Shown here: positions 6,109 through 7,305 of the stretch, in pieces | How positions within the stretch are numbered: position 1 is the first letter of the stretch | How the letters are laid out: each line of letters opens with the position of its first letter | From: JBBRLA01 sp038231615 | Lineage (GTDB): Bacteria; Myxococcota_A; Polyangia; Palsa-1104; JAEUJZ01 | DNA length: 7,305 nucleotides | Assembly: GCA_038231615.1 (NCBI GenBank) | Contig: JBBRLA010000443.1 | Span: 1 to 7,305, forward strand | Direction of reading: 5' to 3' | Position numbers and translations under genes: made by a program | Notes under the pieces: model-generated | What the model saw: the letters and a program-made list of their open reading frames with translations, nothing else | The model's database searches: none | Told to the model about the DNA's origin: nothing

Positions 6109-6157
6109 GACTACCGCACAACGACCCGATGGCGCGCAATTCCGGTATTCTGGAGAG

Positions 6158-7063
6158 ATGCGATCCCCAGGCGTGCCTGTCTTCGTCGCCGTGCTCCTCC
6201 TGTGCGGGCCTGCCGGCCTGGCCCGGGCCAATATTCGCGCGCCCTTCGAGGCGGCAGAGACGCCCTCCGCCTCGCTGCGACCGCCGGGCGCCGATCAGGA
6301 GGTGAAGGAGGAGACGCTGCGCTTTGAGTGCGAGGACCCGCAGCGCGACCTCTACAAGGACCCGCGGCAGACCCGCTGCCAAGTGAGCGCCACCTATGTC
6401 ATCAAGGATGACTCCACGGCGCCGCACACGGTGATGCTGGAGTTCATCCTGCCGGTCTCCGCGCCGCCACGCTGGCACCAGGCCGATCCTTCCGCGGCGG
6501 CGCAGGTCCCTGAGGTAACCGCCGCCGTGAACCAGGATTCTCCGGCCCAGGCGCGCAGCGAGTGGGTGCCAGACGTCGAGCGCGCGGCCTTCCGGCCGAG
6601 AAGAGCGCCGAGTCCACCCGGGTCCGCTGACTTACCCGTGTCTGGCGATGAGAAAAGACCCCTGCTCCTCTCGCGCTTCCCCGCGACGCTGCGCCCCGGT
6701 GAAAACCGAGTCAACGTTCGCTACAAGCAGCTCCTTTCGTATCAGGAGCACGGCTACGGCTACTTCCACAAGGGCTACTTTACCCAGGAACTTCAATATG
6801 AGCTGTGGCCTCTCAAGGAGTGGCGGCGGGCAGCGGGCTTCTCACTGCACATCACGGTGACCCTACCCCGCGAGCCGCCCTCTCGCTGGTCGCGCTTCTT
6901 CCACACGCAGCTCGACATCCGCTGCGGCGACTCCCCATACCCCGCCGCCGCGGACCCGCAGCTCACCGCCCAGCAGGGCGACCGGCTGATATATGACGTG
7001 ACGATGCGTGGAGATTTTCCCGACCAGTTCTTCTGCATCATGGGCAAGTCCAAGCAGCTCTAG
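6158..7063 (+). CDS. Exported protein of unknown function
   Basis: A 301-residue protein. The first 24 residues are a clear signal peptide: MRSPG, a hydrophobic VPVFVAVLLLCGPAGLA core, then an ARA/N cleavage site. The mature 277 residues carry four cysteines (58, 74, 256, 293), enough for two disulphides in the periplasm or outside the cell. Its pattern is beta-rich: CQVSATYVIKDD and TVMLEFILPV are followed by a Pro/Arg-rich variable section (about 102-165). Then comes LRPGENRVNVRYKQLLSYQ and a Tyr/Phe-rich stretch with YGYFHKGYFTQELQYELWPL, and KEWRRAAGFSLHITVTLP. The order of an 'RPGENRVxVRY' strand then 'YELWPLKEW' looks like a conserved domain of secreted proteins that I cannot name. GGAG ends only 2 nt before the ATG, so translation initiation may be weak, but the signal peptide fixes the start. 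Repeats A/B and C flank it at about 180-400 bp and 78 bp. No partner gene is visible. Confidence 0.85.
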   Translation: MRSPGVPVFVAVLLLCGPAGLARANIRAPFEAAETPSASLRPPGADQEVKEETLRFECEDPQRDLYKDPRQTRCQVSATYVIKDDSTAPHTVMLEFILPVSAPPRWHQADPSAAAQVPEVTAAVNQDSPAQARSEWVPDVERAAFRPRRAPSPPGSADLPVSGDEKRPLLLSRFPATLRPGENRVNVRYKQLLSYQEHGYGYFHKGYFTQELQYELWPLKEWRRAAGFSLHITVTLPREPPSRWSRFFHTQLDIRCGDSPYPAAADPQLTAQQGDRLIYDVTMRGDFPDQFFCIMGKSKQL

Positions 7064-7140
7064 GAAGATTGGGTCAAGTCCCATGCCGCTGCCGCCGAGG
7101 GAAAGCCAGTTCAGTTGATCTGATCCTCCATCCCCCCATC

Positions 7141-7162
7141 TGGCCGAAGTCCCTGTCAGAGG
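7141..7162 (+). repeat. Short interspersed repeat, copy C
   Basis: TGGCCGAAGTCCCTGTCAGA, identical over 20 bp to copy B, then GG instead of CC. It lies 78 bp after the stop of the exported-protein gene and is inverted relative to copy A, so A and C bracket that gene over about 1.4 kb. A 24-bp tandem repeat starts immediately after the 20-bp core. Confidence 0.9.
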
Positions 7163-7208
7163 TTCTGGCTGCCGAGTGGGTAGGGGTTCTGGTTGCCGAG
7201 TGGATAGA
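7161..7208. repeat. 24-bp tandem repeat, two copies
   Basis: Units 7161-7184 and 7185-7208 match at 21 of 24 positions (GGTTCTGG(C/T)TGCCGAGTGG then a variable GTAGG/ATAGA end). A third unit fades after GGTT. On the minus strand it would read as RQPEPLPT repeats, but no gene context supports coding. Two units without a spacer argue against a CRISPR array. Confidence 0.8.
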
Positions 7209-7305
7209 GGTTGCTCTTTGTGACGAGCCGGGCGGGGCGGAGGCTGCCTGCCCGAGGACACCTTTTCAGTCAGGCGCTCTCGGGTTGCGGGCCTCGCCGC
7301 CCCGA

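Larger units (their letters stand above)
7064..7305. other. Right-end intergenic region with repeats and no convincing gene
   Basis: After the stop at 7063 I see no recognisable gene on either strand up to the window edge. Contents are repeat copy C and the adjoining 24-bp tandem repeat. Reading frames open from about 7220 to the edge exist, but they have no ribosome binding site or protein signature. A short TGGG/CCCA stem at 7070-7083 is too small to call a terminator. Confidence 0.55.

Noticed and set aside
7161..7208. CRISPR-like direct repeats
   Set aside because: Only two units, with no spacers between them and 3 mismatches; no cas genes in the window.
6863..7261. Minus-strand frame with RQPEPLPT repeats
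   Set aside because: It overlaps the end of the exported-protein gene antisense. The peptide repeat only reflects the 24-bp DNA repeat.
7220..7305. Partial gene starting with GTG at 7220 and running off the right edge
   Set aside because: Fewer than 30 codons visible, no ribosome binding site, Arg/Gly/Pro composition and no signature; alternative frames are equally open.

Overview
The window is GC-rich bacterial DNA that most resembles a chromosome of Myxococcota or a related former deltaproteobacterium. This rests on a ferrochelatase with an internal cysteine cluster of the Myxococcus type, a large membrane-bound Ser/Thr kinase, a Gly-rich GTIGxGxxxxGTIGxG-type linker, a relic of a four-helix-bundle (23S rRNA intervening-sequence type) protein, and strong G/C at third codon positions. 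The assignment is an inference, since no rRNA or other strict phylogenetic marker is present.

Layout, left to right. (1) 1-220 is the relic of an intervening-sequence-like element. Two inverted arms of GTGAGC hexamers (4-42 and 198-219) flank the last 42 codons of a four-helix-bundle protein on the minus strand. (2) 221-465 is a leader without a convincing gene. (3) 466-1548 (+) is an exported protein of unknown function, followed 33 nt later by hemH, ferrochelatase, at 1582-2628 (+), probably in one transcription unit. (4) A GC hairpin at 2637-2661 lies in the 36-nt gap between the convergent hemH and kinase genes. (5) 2665-5469 (-) encodes a 934-residue membrane kinase with an unusual order: an inactive kinase C-lobe, a membrane helix, a repetitive Gly/Ala/Pro extracytoplasmic loop, a second membrane helix, then a complete Ser/Thr kinase domain. 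(6) 5495-5725 (-) is a small VapB-like antitoxin gene directly upstream of the kinase gene; no toxin gene accompanies it. (7) 5757-6157 holds short repeats and fragments of a broken gene. (8) 6158-7063 (+) encodes a second exported protein of unknown function. (9) 7064-7305 has no convincing gene but holds a third copy of the repeat and a 24-bp tandem repeat.

A 20-22 bp repeat (core TGGCCGAAGTCCCTGTCAGA) occurs three times. The copy at 5757-5778 is inverted relative to those at 5954-5975 and 7141-7162. The first pair could bound a 219-bp non-autonomous element, and the outer pair brackets the exported-protein gene at 6158-7063. Together with the intervening-sequence relic, the orphan antitoxin and the broken gene, this suggests that the intergenic space has been reworked by small mobile or repetitive elements while the long genes stayed intact.

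The most interesting object is the kinase. Positive charges next to both predicted helices place the inactive N-terminal lobe and the active C-terminal kinase together in the cytoplasm, joined by a loop of about 270 residues outside the membrane. This layout could let an extracytoplasmic signal act on an intramolecular pseudokinase-kinase contact.
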